From contig CBDFFR010000012.1 of assembly GCA_965246845.1 (NCBI GenBank), positions 248,001-312,000 on the forward strand: a stretch of DNA of 64,000 nucleotides, given 5' to 3'. Positions 8,310-17,813 of the stretch are shown here, one piece after another (positions within the stretch are counted from its first letter, which is position 1; each line of letters begins with the position of its first letter). The notes beneath the pieces were generated by a model. The model did no database searches, had not been told where the DNA came from, and saw only the letters and a list, made by a program, of their open reading frames with translations. The position numbers were made by a program, and so were the translations under genes. Source of the DNA: JBBRMW01 sp965246845 (lineage in GTDB: Bacteria > Chloroflexota > Anaerolineae > Aggregatilineales > UBA2796).

Positions 8310-9641
8310 ATGAGTCTTCACGGACGCGCACTCATCCTTTTGTTTGCCGCGCTTGCTTCGTGCAGCGCCCCGCCGCCGCTCATCCAGCCACGCCCCGGCA
8401 GCCCCGCCGCCCCGCCGCTCCGCGAGACGGCGACGCCCCTCAGCCAGACCTTGCCACAGGCCAGCGCAATCCGCGAACGCGCCGATGCAGTACAATCCGA
8501 CCGCCTGATTGCCTCGCTCGCCGCGCTGGTCGGGACAGGCTCGCGGCACGCGCTTTCGCCGCTCAATGATCTCGAGAAGGGCATCCACGCCGCGCGGCTG
8601 GCGCTGGTCGGGGAATTCAATCGACTGCGCGCCGCACGTCCCGATATACAGGTCTGGACACAAGCCGTCCCGCTTGCGCTTGGCGACTATCAATCCGTCA
8701 CGGAAAACGTCGTGTGCATTATTCCCGGTACGGCCCTTGACGCGGGCATTGTCGTCGTCGGCGCTCATTACGATACACTGCTCAATCTGGATTTCTTCAA
8801 TACACGCTCGCCCGCGCCCGGCGCGAACGCCAACGGTTCCGGCGTGGCTGTGATGCTCGAAACTGCGCGCATCATGGCCGCAGTGCCGCACCGCGCCACG
8901 CTTATTTTCATCGCCTTCACCGCGTCGGAGACGGGACGACAGGGCAGCGCCGCCTTCATCAAGAGCTACCTGCAAGCGCAAACGCCACCGATAACCGCGC
9001 GCGCGATGCTCAATCTGGATACGCTTGGCGCGAACCGAAAGGCGAATGGTGATAACGGTCCCGCCGCGCTGCGCCTGTTTTCTGCTGACCCAAACGACTC
9101 GCGCTCGCGCCAGTTTGCGCGCGGCTTACAGCTCGCGATGCGCGCCTACCCGGAGTTGCTCACCCTCGATATGCAATCGGCGGAGGAGCGCACCGGGCAT
9201 TCCGGCGATCATCAGACTTTCGCGGCGGCGGGCATCCCGGCGGTGAGCCTGATTGAACCCTTTGAAGACCCAACTCGCGCGCATTCTGCCCGTGATACGC
9301 TGGATGCCATTCGCCCGGAATATTTGATTAGCGCTACGCAAGCCGTACTCGCGGCGCTCTCCAGCCTCGCGGATGGACTCGAACCACCCGCCGGGATTGT
9401 TCTCGCTAAAGACGCACAGACGCCGACTTTGCTCTGGCAACCAGTACGCGGCGCGGCCAGCTATATCCTCGCTTTGCGCCAGACGACCTCGCTCACCTTC
9501 GATCAATATTTCATCGTGAGCGGGTCGCCGTTTGGGTGGGGCGGGCTGTCGCGTTACGCAATCGGGGCGCTCGCGACCGTTAGCTCCGATGGGATAATCG
9601 GTCCCTTCGCACCGGAATTTGCTCTCTCCGCTCCACCCTAG
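8310..9641 (+). CDS. M28-family metallopeptidase homologue, lipoprotein, probably catalytically inactive
   Basis: The N-terminus is a lipoprotein signal with lipobox LASC (Cys18 by position in LFAALASCSAPP), then a Pro-rich linker. The zinc-aminopeptidase fold follows: GAHYDT (His153), PGANANGSG (171-178), TASETG (205-209), LNLD (Asp237) and GDHQTF (His301). In active M28 enzymes, such as the Streptomyces griseus aminopeptidase, the bridging ligand is Asp in G-x-N-D-N-G-S-G and the general base is the first of two Glu. Here these are Ala174 and Ser206, while Glu207 and the other ligands remain. Loss of both residues argues against peptide hydrolysis, so a binding or scaffold role is likelier. 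A C-terminal beta-rich extension of about 80 residues follows. Confidence 0.85.
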   Translation: MSLHGRALILLFAALASCSAPPPLIQPRPGSPAAPPLRETATPLSQTLPQASAIRERADAVQSDRLIASLAALVGTGSRHALSPLNDLEKGIHAARLALVGEFNRLRAARPDIQVWTQAVPLALGDYQSVTENVVCIIPGTALDAGIVVVGAHYDTLLNLDFFNTRSPAPGANANGSGVAVMLETARIMAAVPHRATLIFIAFTASETGRQGSAAFIKSYLQAQTPPITARAMLNLDTLGANRKANGDNGPAALRLFSADPNDSRSRQFARGLQLAMRAYPELLTLDMQSAEERTGHSGDHQTFAAAGIPAVSLIEPFEDPTRAHSARDTLDAIRPEYLISATQAVLAALSSLADGLEPPAGIVLAKDAQTPTLLWQPVRGAASYILALRQTTSLTFDQYFIVSGSPFGWGGLSRYAIGALATVSSDGIIGPFAPEFALSAPP

Positions 9642-9877
9642 CCGCGCCGAAGCAACGGCGGCAGGAAGCCCGCGACGAACACAATGGCGAAGATGATCAC
9701 GATGCCAATCAGCGCGACGGTGGCAAAGCCGTTCGAGATCGGGGTGTTTTCCTTGCGGTTTACTTCTGCGGAACGCGCGTTACCGCGTGAGGCAAGGACA
9801 AGTGAAATCCCGATGACGACGATCACCGCGACCACAAAGAGGAGAAGTTCAATCACGAGGCGAACGTTCGGGTCCAT
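9638..9877 (-). CDS. Small two-helix membrane protein
   Basis: A 79-residue hydrophobic protein with one helix at about residues 8-28 (VIELLLFVVAVIVVIGISLVL) and a second at about 50-72 (VALIGIVIIFAIVFVAGF), joined by a charged loop. It ends PLLRRG, which suggests a cytoplasmic C-terminus. No family recognised. Its stop overlaps the end of the M28-like gene on the other strand by four bases. Codon use is similar to the neighbours, so it is likely a genuine gene of unknown function. Confidence 0.6.
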   Translation of the reverse strand: MDPNVRLVIELLLFVVAVIVVIGISLVLASRGNARSAEVNRKENTPISNGFATVALIGIVIIFAIVFVAGFLPPLLRRG

Positions 9878-9951
9878 TGCGCGTTATATCCTGTGAAATG
9901 CTGTTGATCCAATTCTATAGCCCGACGTGATGTTCGGCAAGGTGTGCAACC

Positions 9952-10551
9952 TCAGCGTGCGGCGTTCTCAAAACCGCGCCAGGGCATCCGCGACATCCCG
10001 GCATAGTCGCGCGTTTCGGCTCCTGGCAGCGTGATGAATATCGAGTCGGCACGAAGCGTAGGTGTGAGTTGCAGCGATGATGTGCGGTAGCGTAGCGTGA
10101 CGTTTCCGGTGATGAGTGCGTAACTCACAAAAACGTTGTACAGCTTATCACCACTAAATCGCTCGAAATATAAATCGCGCGGCGCTCCCAGCGTGAGCAG
10201 CATATCTCCGAAGGTGAGCAGCGCGGGAGCCTGAATACTATCAATCGCCAGCGCATCGAAGCGTCCTTCGTGGGTTGTCAGCCGATATTGGACCTGCTGT
10301 GTCGCATAGACGTAGATACTGCTCCTCGTAGCGGTCTCGCTGCCTTGGGTTCCGGTCAGGCGGTGTAGCGCCGCGCGTGCGTCATCCGCGCTGGAAAGCC
10401 CCGGCGTCACCCCCGCAAAGCAGGGTAGCGCGCACTCCCCGAAGCCGGGTGGGGTTGGCGCGGGTACGTGGCTCGCGAACAACCGTCCCGCGCACAGCAG
10501 CACGACGAACCCCACGCAGATCCCGACGCTCATTTGGATCAATTTGATCAT
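9952..10551 (-). CDS. Secreted or membrane-anchored hypothetical protein with CxLPC...G.TPG motif
   Basis: A 199-residue protein with an N-terminal hydrophobic stretch (VGICVGFVVLLCAG) serving as signal or anchor. The mature part begins with GECALPCFAGVTPGLSSADDARAALHRL, a Cys-containing turn followed by a helix; I have seen comparable Cys-x-Leu-Pro-Cys...Gly-x-x-Pro-Gly openings in Anaerolineae envelope proteins. A beta-rich segment with repeated aromatic residues follows. No catalytic motif is visible. It is divergent from ftsW across a short shared promoter region. Real gene, function unknown. Confidence 0.65.
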   Translation of the reverse strand: MIKLIQMSVGICVGFVVLLCAGRLFASHVPAPTPPGFGECALPCFAGVTPGLSSADDARAALHRLTGTQGSETATRSSIYVYATQQVQYRLTTHEGRFDALAIDSIQAPALLTFGDMLLTLGAPRDLYFERFSGDKLYNVFVSYALITGNVTLRYRTSSLQLTPTLRADSIFITLPGAETRDYAGMSRMPWRGFENAAR

Positions 10552-10597
10552 GTGGCTACACTACACCTTTAATGCGTCGATTGTAAAGGTTCGCGTG

Positions 10598-11869
10598 ATG
10601 GCAGATAATACCGCACCGCGTTTTCTCGATGATGACCGCCCGCTCACGGAGCGCAAAGTCGAAAACACGCGCCGCTTCGCGCTCATGGTAGACCCGTATC
10701 TGGTTGTCTCGGTAGTCGCGCTGCTCGCGATTGGCCTGTTGATGGTCTGGAGTACGACGTTTTTTCTCTCCGAAAACGCGACGGCCTACATTTTCATACA
10801 AATCCGTAACATGATCGGCGGCGGTATTCTGGCGATTCTGCTCAGTCTTGTCGATTACCGCATCCTGAAACGTTTCGCGATCCCGGCAATGGCTGTGATC
10901 ATCGCTTTACTGATCGTGGTCCTGATTCTTCCTGATAGCGTGAACAAGTTGTACGGCGCGAAACGTTCGCTCTCCAATGGAGGTTTCCAGCCGAGCGAAC
11001 CCGCCAAGCTGATCGTCATCATCTATATGGCGGCGTGGCTTTCCTCGAAAAAGAGCAAACTCAAAAACATCATGCACGGGCTGTTGCCCTTCGCAATGCT
11101 GGTCGGCGTAATCGGCGCGCTGATCATCCTGGAGCCTGACATTTCGACCGCCGGGTTGATCCTCGTGACCCTATGCGTGATGTTCTTCCTCGCGGGTGCG
11201 GACCTATTCCAGATTAGTATCATCGGCATGGTGATGATCGTCCTTGCAGTGGTGGTCGTTTCGATCCTGCCCTATGCGCAGGAACGTTTCAAGAGCTGGG
11301 TACTGCTCATTCAGGACCCGGTGAACGCACCCGCCGCGCACTCGCAAAACGTGATTATCGCGTTCCTCAATGGCGGGCTGTCCGGCGTCGGCCTCGGCGG
11401 GGGCTACCAGAAATTCTATAATCTCTCCGTGCCGCACACCGATAGCATTTTCGCCGTCATCGGTGAAGAACTCGGCTTACTGGGCGCGGGTGTGGTCGTC
11501 GCGCTCTTTTTGATCTTCATGCTGCGCGGCTTCCGGGTCGCACGCAATGCTCCGGATAGCTTTGGGGCGCTCGTTGCGGCGGGTGTTACGACTGCGATCA
11601 TTATGGAAGCGCTCTTCAATATTGCGGTCATGTCGGCGGTGATTCCGTTCGCGGGTGTGCCGCTACCTTTCATCAGCTATGGCGGGTCGTCGCTCGTGAC
11701 CGTAATGGTCGGCGTCGGTCTGATTATGAGCGTATCGCGCGTGACGGCGCGGCAGGCGACACAGGAACGATGGACAACAAGGTACAGCGTGAACCGTGAC
11801 GAACGAAGCGATGCTCCTGTCAGCCGGGGGAACAGGCGGCGGGATATACCCCGCGTTAGCCGTCTCTGA
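10598..11869 (+). CDS. ftsW: Peptidoglycan polymerase of the FtsW/RodA/SpoVE (SEDS) family
   Basis: This multi-pass membrane glycosyltransferase polymerises lipid II at the division site (FtsW) or along the wall (RodA). SEDS hallmarks are visible: GAKRSLSNGGFQPSEPAKL after the fourth helix, a large extracellular loop ending HTDSIFAVIGEELGLLGA, and the end motif PLPFISYGGSSLVTVMVGVGLI. ATG 10598 (423 aa) is preferred over an in-frame ATG at 10544, which would overlap the divergent gene's start. The next gene, murG, overlaps its 3' end by about 70 bases. Neighbouring murG argues for FtsW rather than RodA. Confidence 0.92.
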   Translation: MADNTAPRFLDDDRPLTERKVENTRRFALMVDPYLVVSVVALLAIGLLMVWSTTFFLSENATAYIFIQIRNMIGGGILAILLSLVDYRILKRFAIPAMAVIIALLIVVLILPDSVNKLYGAKRSLSNGGFQPSEPAKLIVIIYMAAWLSSKKSKLKNIMHGLLPFAMLVGVIGALIILEPDISTAGLILVTLCVMFFLAGADLFQISIIGMVMIVLAVVVVSILPYAQERFKSWVLLIQDPVNAPAAHSQNVIIAFLNGGLSGVGLGGGYQKFYNLSVPHTDSIFAVIGEELGLLGAGVVVALFLIFMLRGFRVARNAPDSFGALVAAGVTTAIIMEALFNIAVMSAVIPFAGVPLPFISYGGSSLVTVMVGVGLIMSVSRVTARQATQERWTTRYSVNRDERSDAPVSRGNRRRDIPRVSRL

Positions 11870-12914
11870 GGCGCTCCGCGACCTGCCAAACCCACCAGAT
11901 TTGCACTTCATCGGCAGCATTGGCGGTATGGAAGAGTCGCTCGTCGGTAGTAAGGCATCCGGCCTCTTCGCGAGCTATGACGCGGTGTACGCGGGTCCGC
12001 TGCATGGAGTTAGCGTTCCGGTGCGCGCCCGCAGTTTGCTTAAAATCCTGCGCGGCACGTTGCAAACTTTCGCACTGATCGGCAAATACAAACCGCGTCT
12101 GCTATTCATCACGGGCGGTTTCGTAACGTTCCCGGTCGCTCTGGCATGCTGGTTGCGGCGCGTTCCAATCGCGATTTACCTGCCGGATATTGAACCTGGT
12201 CAGGCAATCAAGGCGACCGCTGCGCTCTCAAAAGTCGTCTACGTCACAACAAGCGAGTCTGCGAAATATTTCCGTCGCGGTCGGACAGTCGAGACGGGCT
12301 ATCCGCTGCGCGCCGATATGCTCAAGGCAACCCGTGCGGATGGTATCGCACATTTCGGCCTCGACCCGACCCGGCAAACATTGCTTGTTTTCGGCGGCTC
12401 ACGCGGCGCAAAAAGCGTTAATGCGGCGCTCGTCGCCATTCTGCCGGAATTGCTCGCGCTCGATATTCAAATCATTCACGTCTCTGGCGAACTGGATTGG
12501 CCGTCCGTTGCGGCGGCGCGTGAGGCCTTGCTAGCGGAGCAGCGGACACGCTATCATGCCTATAACTATCTGCATGGCGATATGGGTCTCGCGATGGCTG
12601 CCGCAGATTTGGCCGTCAGCCGTGCGGGTGCGAGTGCGATGGGTGAGTTTCCGCAATTCGCGTTGCCTGCGATTCTGGTCCCGTATCCGTTCGCGTGGCG
12701 CTATCAGAAAGTCAACGCAGATTGGCTGGCTTCGCGTGGTGCAGCGCTGCGCATGGATGACGAGGCGATGCAGATAGAGCTATTGCCGATCCTTAAATCT
12801 CTCTTTACCCACACGGATCGTTTGAACCAGATGCGCGAGGCATCCCACGCACTCTCCCAACCGGATGGCGCGCGGAACATCGCAAATGGATTGATGCAGC
12901 TTATGCGCCGCTGA
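11796..12914 (+). CDS. murG: MurG-like UDP-GlcNAc:undecaprenyl-PP-MurNAc-pentapeptide transferase
   Basis: This GT28-type, two-domain glycosyltransferase makes lipid II from lipid I at the cytoplasmic face. Features are SAGGTGGGIYPALAVSEAL at the N-terminus, LFVTGG-like LLFITGGFVTFPVAL, LVFGGSRGAKSVN opening the C-domain, and the UDP-sugar site SRAGASAMGEFPQFALPAILVPYPF. Two points are atypical: the usual GGTGGH is GGTGGG, so the conserved His is missing, and the EQN segment reads PDIEPG. The start is GTG 11796 or ATG 11811, both inside the end of ftsW; the coupled overlap supports the operon. Function by family and context is probable; the altered motifs merit testing. Confidence 0.88.
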   Translation: MTNEAMLLSAGGTGGGIYPALAVSEALRDLPNPPDLHFIGSIGGMEESLVGSKASGLFASYDAVYAGPLHGVSVPVRARSLLKILRGTLQTFALIGKYKPRLLFITGGFVTFPVALACWLRRVPIAIYLPDIEPGQAIKATAALSKVVYVTTSESAKYFRRGRTVETGYPLRADMLKATRADGIAHFGLDPTRQTLLVFGGSRGAKSVNAALVAILPELLALDIQIIHVSGELDWPSVAAAREALLAEQRTRYHAYNYLHGDMGLAMAAADLAVSRAGASAMGEFPQFALPAILVPYPFAWRYQKVNADWLASRGAALRMDDEAMQIELLPILKSLFTHTDRLNQMREASHALSQPDGARNIANGLMQLMRR

Positions 12915-12917
12915 GAC

Positions 12918-13013
12918 CTACCACCGGAAGAAACGGCGGCGCATCCGCCAGCGGGCTTCCCTGCGAATCTCACGACGTATTATGCGCCGCCGCCAACCAA
13001 GTCCAAACCACAT
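12918..13013 (-). CDS. 31-residue Arg/Trp-rich mini-protein
   Basis: An ATG at 13013 on the minus strand is preceded by a very good Shine-Dalgarno (AGAGGAGAG, six bases away) and opens a 31-codon frame ending with TAG at 12918-12920, three bases beyond the convergent murG stop. The product starts MWFGLGWRRR and ends RRRFFRW. It contains 13 Arg, 4 Trp and only two acidic residues, for a net charge near +11. Sequences with such composition could bind RNA or anionic lipid, or act as a ribosome-associated or antimicrobial-like peptide. No family recognised. The quality of the ribosome site is the main evidence; with a frame this short, chance cannot be excluded. Confidence 0.5.
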   Translation of the reverse strand: MWFGLGWRRRIIRREIRREARWRMRRRFFRW

Positions 13014-13095
13014 TTTCAACTCTCCTCTTTTGATGTTTTCAGGATAGGTACAGAATGCAATCCGATTACATCAAATTTGTAAAATCTGTGCAATT

Positions 13096-13124
13096 TCGAC
13101 AGCCCGCTGCTTCTGTGATAGACT
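13096..13124 (+). promoter_or_regulatory. Candidate sigma-70 promoter of atpC
   Basis: TCGACA at 13096-13101 and TAGACT at 13119-13124 are separated by 17 bases. The -35 matches five of six consensus positions and the -10 four of six. It lies about 45 bases before the atpC ATG, as expected if atpC is transcribed by itself. Confidence 0.4.
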
Positions 13125-13167
13125 TCACGAATAGAAGCTGTTTTATGTAAGACTTTCGAGGTGAGCC

Positions 13168-13620
13168 ATGCCTTTGCGTGTCGAGATCATTACCCAGGAA
13201 GGCAAGATTTTTGAAGAACCCGCTGCCGATATGGTGATCGTACCGGGCAGCGAAGGGGAAATGGGTATCCTGCCGCATCATGCGCCCGTGTTGACGACGA
13301 TGGGCTTTGGCGAACTGCGCGTCAAGAAAGGCGGCGCGGAAGAAGGCTTCATTATTTACGGCGGCATTGTGGAAATTCGCCCCGACCGCGTGATTGCTCT
13401 CGCCGACTTGGCCGAAAGTTCATTCGCCGTCGATACACAGGCCGCGCAGGAAGCGCGCACCCGTGCGCAGGAATTGATGAAGAGTGGTCCGCCGGATGAA
13501 GAGCAGCAGACGCTTTTGCAGGAATTGCACCGTGCCGAAGTCGCGGTTCGTGTCTCGCAGAAAGCGCGTTCGCGTGGCGCGATGCGTATCCGCTCCATTG
13601 AAGATGAGTCGGCAAGCTAG
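13168..13620 (+). CDS. atpC: F-type ATP synthase epsilon subunit, orphan gene
   Basis: A 150-residue epsilon subunit of the F1 rotor stalk. The N-terminal beta-sandwich is clear (LRVEIITQEGKIFEEPAADMVIV, PGSEGEMGILPHHAPVLT, LRVKKGG...FIIYGGIVEIRPDRVIALAD), followed by the helical hairpin (EARTRAQELMKSG..EEQQTLLQELHRAEVAVRVSQK). GAGGTGA stands just upstream of the ATG. In most bacteria atpC closes the atp operon after atpD; here no other ATP-synthase gene is near, the upstream neighbour is murG and the 16S promoter follows. It may be the only copy, relocated, or a second one. Confidence 0.93.
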   Translation: MPLRVEIITQEGKIFEEPAADMVIVPGSEGEMGILPHHAPVLTTMGFGELRVKKGGAEEGFIIYGGIVEIRPDRVIALADLAESSFAVDTQAAQEARTRAQELMKSGPPDEEQQTLLQELHRAEVAVRVSQKARSRGAMRIRSIEDESAS

Positions 13621-13656
13621 GTTGCAAATCGAGTAGAAACTCGTTGAAAAAGGGGC

Positions 13657-13684
13657 TTGACGGCTAACGAAAGTGTAATAAAAT
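13657..13684 (+). promoter_or_regulatory. Promoter of the 16S rRNA transcription unit
   Basis: TTGACG at 13657-13662 and TAAAAT at 13679-13684 with a 16-base spacer, five of six matches in each box, followed about 460 bases later by the 16S gene. Its position and strength fit an rRNA promoter. Confidence 0.7.
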
Positions 13685-13826
13685 GCAGCCCATACGAGCA
13701 AACAAGAGCGACAACGCAAGTGGTCGCAGCAAGCTCAGCTAACAACGGAGGGTGGCAAAGGGCAGGAAGCGGCAACGCAAACAGAAGGGCAAGCGCGGGA
13801 GCGCAAACCTCGATGACCTGTCAACG

Positions 13827-13855
13827 CCGACAAGCAGTAATGCAGTCGGTTTTTT
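13827..13855 (+). terminator. Terminator-like hairpin inside the 16S leader
   Basis: CCGAC (13827-13831) pairs with GTCGG (13845-13849), with an inner GCA/TGC stem, followed by six T residues. The form is that of an intrinsic terminator, yet it lies between promoter and 16S, about 145 bases after the -10 box. A read-through or antitermination mechanism would be needed; a similar structure occurs at the matching place in the 23S leader. Confidence 0.5.
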
Positions 13856-13892
13856 GTCGCCGTAGCGCCTCGGTTGTGGTGAGCAGTTTGCG

Positions 13893-13906
13893 ACGTGAAG
13901 AAGCAC
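13893..13906 (+). repeat. 14-base leader element shared by 16S and 23S units (copy 1)
   Basis: ACGTGAAGAAGCAC occurs here and, identically, at 17977-17990 in the 23S leader, each 40-140 bases after a terminator-like hairpin. The following GCACCTTAACA resembles the boxA antitermination consensus (GCTCTTTAACA) at nine of eleven positions. Shared placement suggests a common processing or antitermination signal. Confidence 0.5.
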
Positions 13907-13950
13907 CTTAACAGTTGAACAGTGACAGGAACAGCAAAGAGCACACAGCG
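13907..13950 (+). other. 16S processing stem, 5' arm
   Basis: CTTAAC...TGAACAGTGACAGG and the following ..GCACAC.GCG are complementary to the trailer at 15748-15792. The first 26 bases pair at about 23 positions. This encloses the 16S gene and is the expected RNase III substrate for releasing pre-16S RNA. Confidence 0.75.
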
Positions 13951-14144
13951 AAGTGTGAGCAGCCGTCGAAAGATGCGCCGCTTGCGCGAAGCGAAAAGTG
14001 TACAAAGAAAAACATGAGCTTCCTCACGAAGTTCATGCGTGAAAGGAACCCCGTAGACAGGTCTTGGTAAGGGACTTGTCTCGCAGGCGAGAGCGGTCGG
14101 GTGGAGCGGGTAACACCTCGAAGCTGACAGCTCGAACCGAAACA

Positions 14145-15638
<1,494 letters not shown>

Positions 15639-15747
15639 CTAGGGACGACGAACTGTGAGTGTGCTGCGAAGGGCAACCCGGACGCGCAAGCCGACGAGTT
15701 GTGAGTAACAGCGGAAGCATTCACCAGGTCTCGCTAGACAAAAATAG

Positions 15748-15792
15748 CGCCGTGTGCGCTCATCCTTTTCCTGTCACTGTTCAGCCGTTAAG
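15748..15792 (+). other. 16S processing stem, 3' arm
   Basis: GCGCCGTGTGCGCTC through CCTGTCACTGTTCAG and GTTAAG pairs with the leader at 13907-13950, closing a stem around the whole 16S gene just ahead of the terminator at 15801. Confidence 0.75.
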
Positions 15793-15800
15793 AACGATGA

Positions 15801-15829
15801 GCGGGAGTGAATTGTCACTCCCGCTTTTT
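15801..15829 (+). terminator. Intrinsic terminator of the 16S unit
   Basis: GCGGGAGTGA (15801-15810) and TCACTCCCGC (15815-15824) form a perfect 10-bp stem with loop ATTG, followed by TTTTTG. This ends the 16S transcript before the oppositely oriented gene that follows, so 16S and 23S are not co-transcribed from the 16S promoter. Confidence 0.9.
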
Positions 15830-15841
15830 GTTTGCCTGCTT

Positions 15842-17569
15842 TTATTGTTTATCCACGACGTAAATTGTGAATGCGGACTCGACATGCCAGATTTGTGGTG
15901 ACGTGAACAGGTTCCAGTCGGTTCCGCGCTGCTGTGCATCGTTCATCAGGGTCGTGAGCTGGTTTTCTGGTTCAAGCAAAATGTATATTCGGGCGCGTGC
16001 ATTTAGGTCTTCACCACTGGTAACGATATTTGTAGGTACGGCAAAGTCCCGATTGAGGTAGTAGCGCGTGACTGCATCCCAGCGGTCGAGAACTCCATCA
16101 GTAGGTCGCAGAACCGGCGCGAGCAGTGCCGCCGCATCACGCGCATAAAGCGCCAAGCCCGTCTCTTGTGACTGCGCAACTGTGTTTTGGACTGCGACAT
16201 TCAAACTCAACAGCGCGGCCAGCACGACCATAGCGCTCAATAAGAAACCTTTTTTAACAACTATTTGCCTGAGTTGGCTACGCTTTACAAACAAAGCGAG
16301 GCTATCCGCACCAATGGCTATTCCAAGCGCAAGGAGCGGAACAAAATACAACCAAACCCGCACAAAGGGTATGGCGCGCTGCACGACTAACAGACCGCCA
16401 CTCCATATCAGCGCTGCCCAAAACGGATTGGAAAGGCGCGCTTTGCTTTGGCGCAAGACGAGACCCGCCACTAGAATGACAACCACCCCGATGCTCAATG
16501 AGAGCGGTAAGTCGCGCGTCCACTGCTCCCACACATTACGCAAGAATGGACCCACCTGAGCGCTAAATTCAGCCGGTGATTGCGACCGGACAAAGGGATT
16601 ATTGAGCAGTGGTCCCAAGCCGCTTACAAGGATGATTGGGAAGTACAACAGTGCTGTCAGACCAATCGTCACAAAGTTTAGTAGCAGCCAGTAGCGTAGC
16701 GCAGCATTTCGGGGTTTCTGTCGCCAGCTTGCTGCGAGCAACCACAGGCTCAGAACTCCGAACGGATAGAGCATCGTGGGTATCGTATAAAAGCCCAATG
16801 CCAACAGTATTACGCAAAAAACGGATGCAGCGTAGTTGCGCTTCTGAATTCCGTAATTCGCAAAAATGAAGGCGCAGATAAACAGCATGATTTGAAGCAT
16901 GTAACCGCGTGCATTCGTGGAGAACTCGACCAGCGGTGAAGAGGCAGCAACCAGCGCAGTTCCAAAGAGCGCGGTCAAAGGCGGCACGAAGCAGCGCGCA
17001 AGAACGAAAAAGGCCGGGATGGCCGTACAACCTGAGATAAAGACGGGCAACCGAATCATCGGTTCACTGTTACCAAGCAGAAGCGACAAATGCACGAGCA
17101 GTGAATGAAAAATGTGATTATTGGGCTGGGTATAGTGTGTCGCGATGTACGGCAGCGAACGCACGCCGAAATCCTGCACGGTGAGCGCTTCATCGAAGCG
17201 GAGCGGCTGTGTTAGAAAGTGAAGACGTAGCGCAGTTCCGATGAGCGTTATCAGCATGACAGCGGAATGCACATCATTTGGTTCGGCATGGATGGCTGCA
17301 CGCACATCGCGGAATAAAAGGCGTGCGTCGTTTGCTGTTTTCGCGATAGTGACATTGAGCATCACAGCAAGCCATCTTCTGCATATAAGTGTGAGACTCG
17401 CGAGAACAAACAGGAAAAATGCGACCAAACGCCATTTCAAGGTTGGGACTTGCACATCGAGCAAACCATTTGCAAATTTAGGCTGGACGACCAGCAGAAT
17501 CGAGATTATCCCCAGACTTGCAGCGAAGATAACTAATGCGCTTATTGTGCGACGTGTGGGCAAATTCAT
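15842..17569 (-). CDS. GT39/ArnT-like membrane glycosyltransferase lying between 16S and 23S
   Basis: A polytopic protein of 575 residues from ATG 17569 (a TTG frame to 17614 would crowd the 23S promoter). The first extracytoplasmic loop has the catalytic signature of dolichyl/undecaprenyl-phosphate-sugar transferases: LRFDEALTVQDF followed by THYTQPNNHIFHSLLVHLSL, with the key Asp-Glu pair and the Asn-Asn-His. About a dozen hydrophobic helices follow, then a soluble C-terminal region. Such enzymes move sugar from a polyprenyl-phosphate donor to an envelope acceptor; the acceptor is unknown. The gene faces the 16S terminator and is divergent from the 23S promoter, so it is the wedge that splits the rRNA genes. 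Confidence 0.82.
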   Translation of the reverse strand: MNLPTRRTISALVIFAASLGIISILLVVQPKFANGLLDVQVPTLKWRLVAFFLFVLASLTLICRRWLAVMLNVTIAKTANDARLLFRDVRAAIHAEPNDVHSAVMLITLIGTALRLHFLTQPLRFDEALTVQDFGVRSLPYIATHYTQPNNHIFHSLLVHLSLLLGNSEPMIRLPVFISGCTAIPAFFVLARCFVPPLTALFGTALVAASSPLVEFSTNARGYMLQIMLFICAFIFANYGIQKRNYAASVFCVILLALGFYTIPTMLYPFGVLSLWLLAASWRQKPRNAALRYWLLLNFVTIGLTALLYFPIILVSGLGPLLNNPFVRSQSPAEFSAQVGPFLRNVWEQWTRDLPLSLSIGVVVILVAGLVLRQSKARLSNPFWAALIWSGGLLVVQRAIPFVRVWLYFVPLLALGIAIGADSLALFVKRSQLRQIVVKKGFLLSAMVVLAALLSLNVAVQNTVAQSQETGLALYARDAAALLAPVLRPTDGVLDRWDAVTRYYLNRDFAVPTNIVTSGEDLNARARIYILLEPENQLTTLMNDAQQRGTDWNLFTSPQIWHVESAFTIYVVDKQ

Positions 17570-17632
17570 GATTAACAGGCAAATTCCTGATGAAAGGGCG
17601 AGTGTAGCACGCAAATTGGCGGAAAATTGGTC

Positions 17633-17660
17633 TTGACTAAGGAGTTAGAGCCTGTATAAT
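17633..17660 (+). promoter_or_regulatory. Promoter of the 23S-5S rRNA unit
   Basis: TTGACT at 17633-17638 and a perfect TATAAT at 17655-17660, spacer 16. It is the best sigma-70 match in the window and lies ahead of the 23S leader, independent of the 16S promoter. Confidence 0.85.
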
Positions 17661-17813
17661 TCCCGCCAGTCAACTGACACCAACGCAACACGAACGAGAC
17701 GAGCGAGAAGGTAGCAGTATCTTTGACAGCAACGACAGGCGCGCAGAACCGAAGAGGCGGGATGAAGTAGAGCGGTCGAACGCACTACATTTGTAACGCA
17801 TCCGGTGACGCGG

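Larger units (their letters stand above)
13685..14144 (+). promoter_or_regulatory. 16S rRNA leader region
   Basis: About 460 transcribed bases without a protein gene. In order it holds a terminator-like hairpin (13827-13855), a 14-base element repeated in the 23S leader (13893-13906) and the left arm of the 16S processing stem (13907-13950). After these come about 190 bases without a recognisable motif, up to the mature 5' end. Minus-strand reading frames here and across the 16S gene are not supported. Confidence 0.65.

Noticed and set aside
13630..13643. CGAGT-AGAA-ACTCG hairpin after atpC as a terminator
   Set aside because: Only a 5-bp stem and no T-run; it may still weaken read-through into the 16S promoter but is not a convincing terminator.
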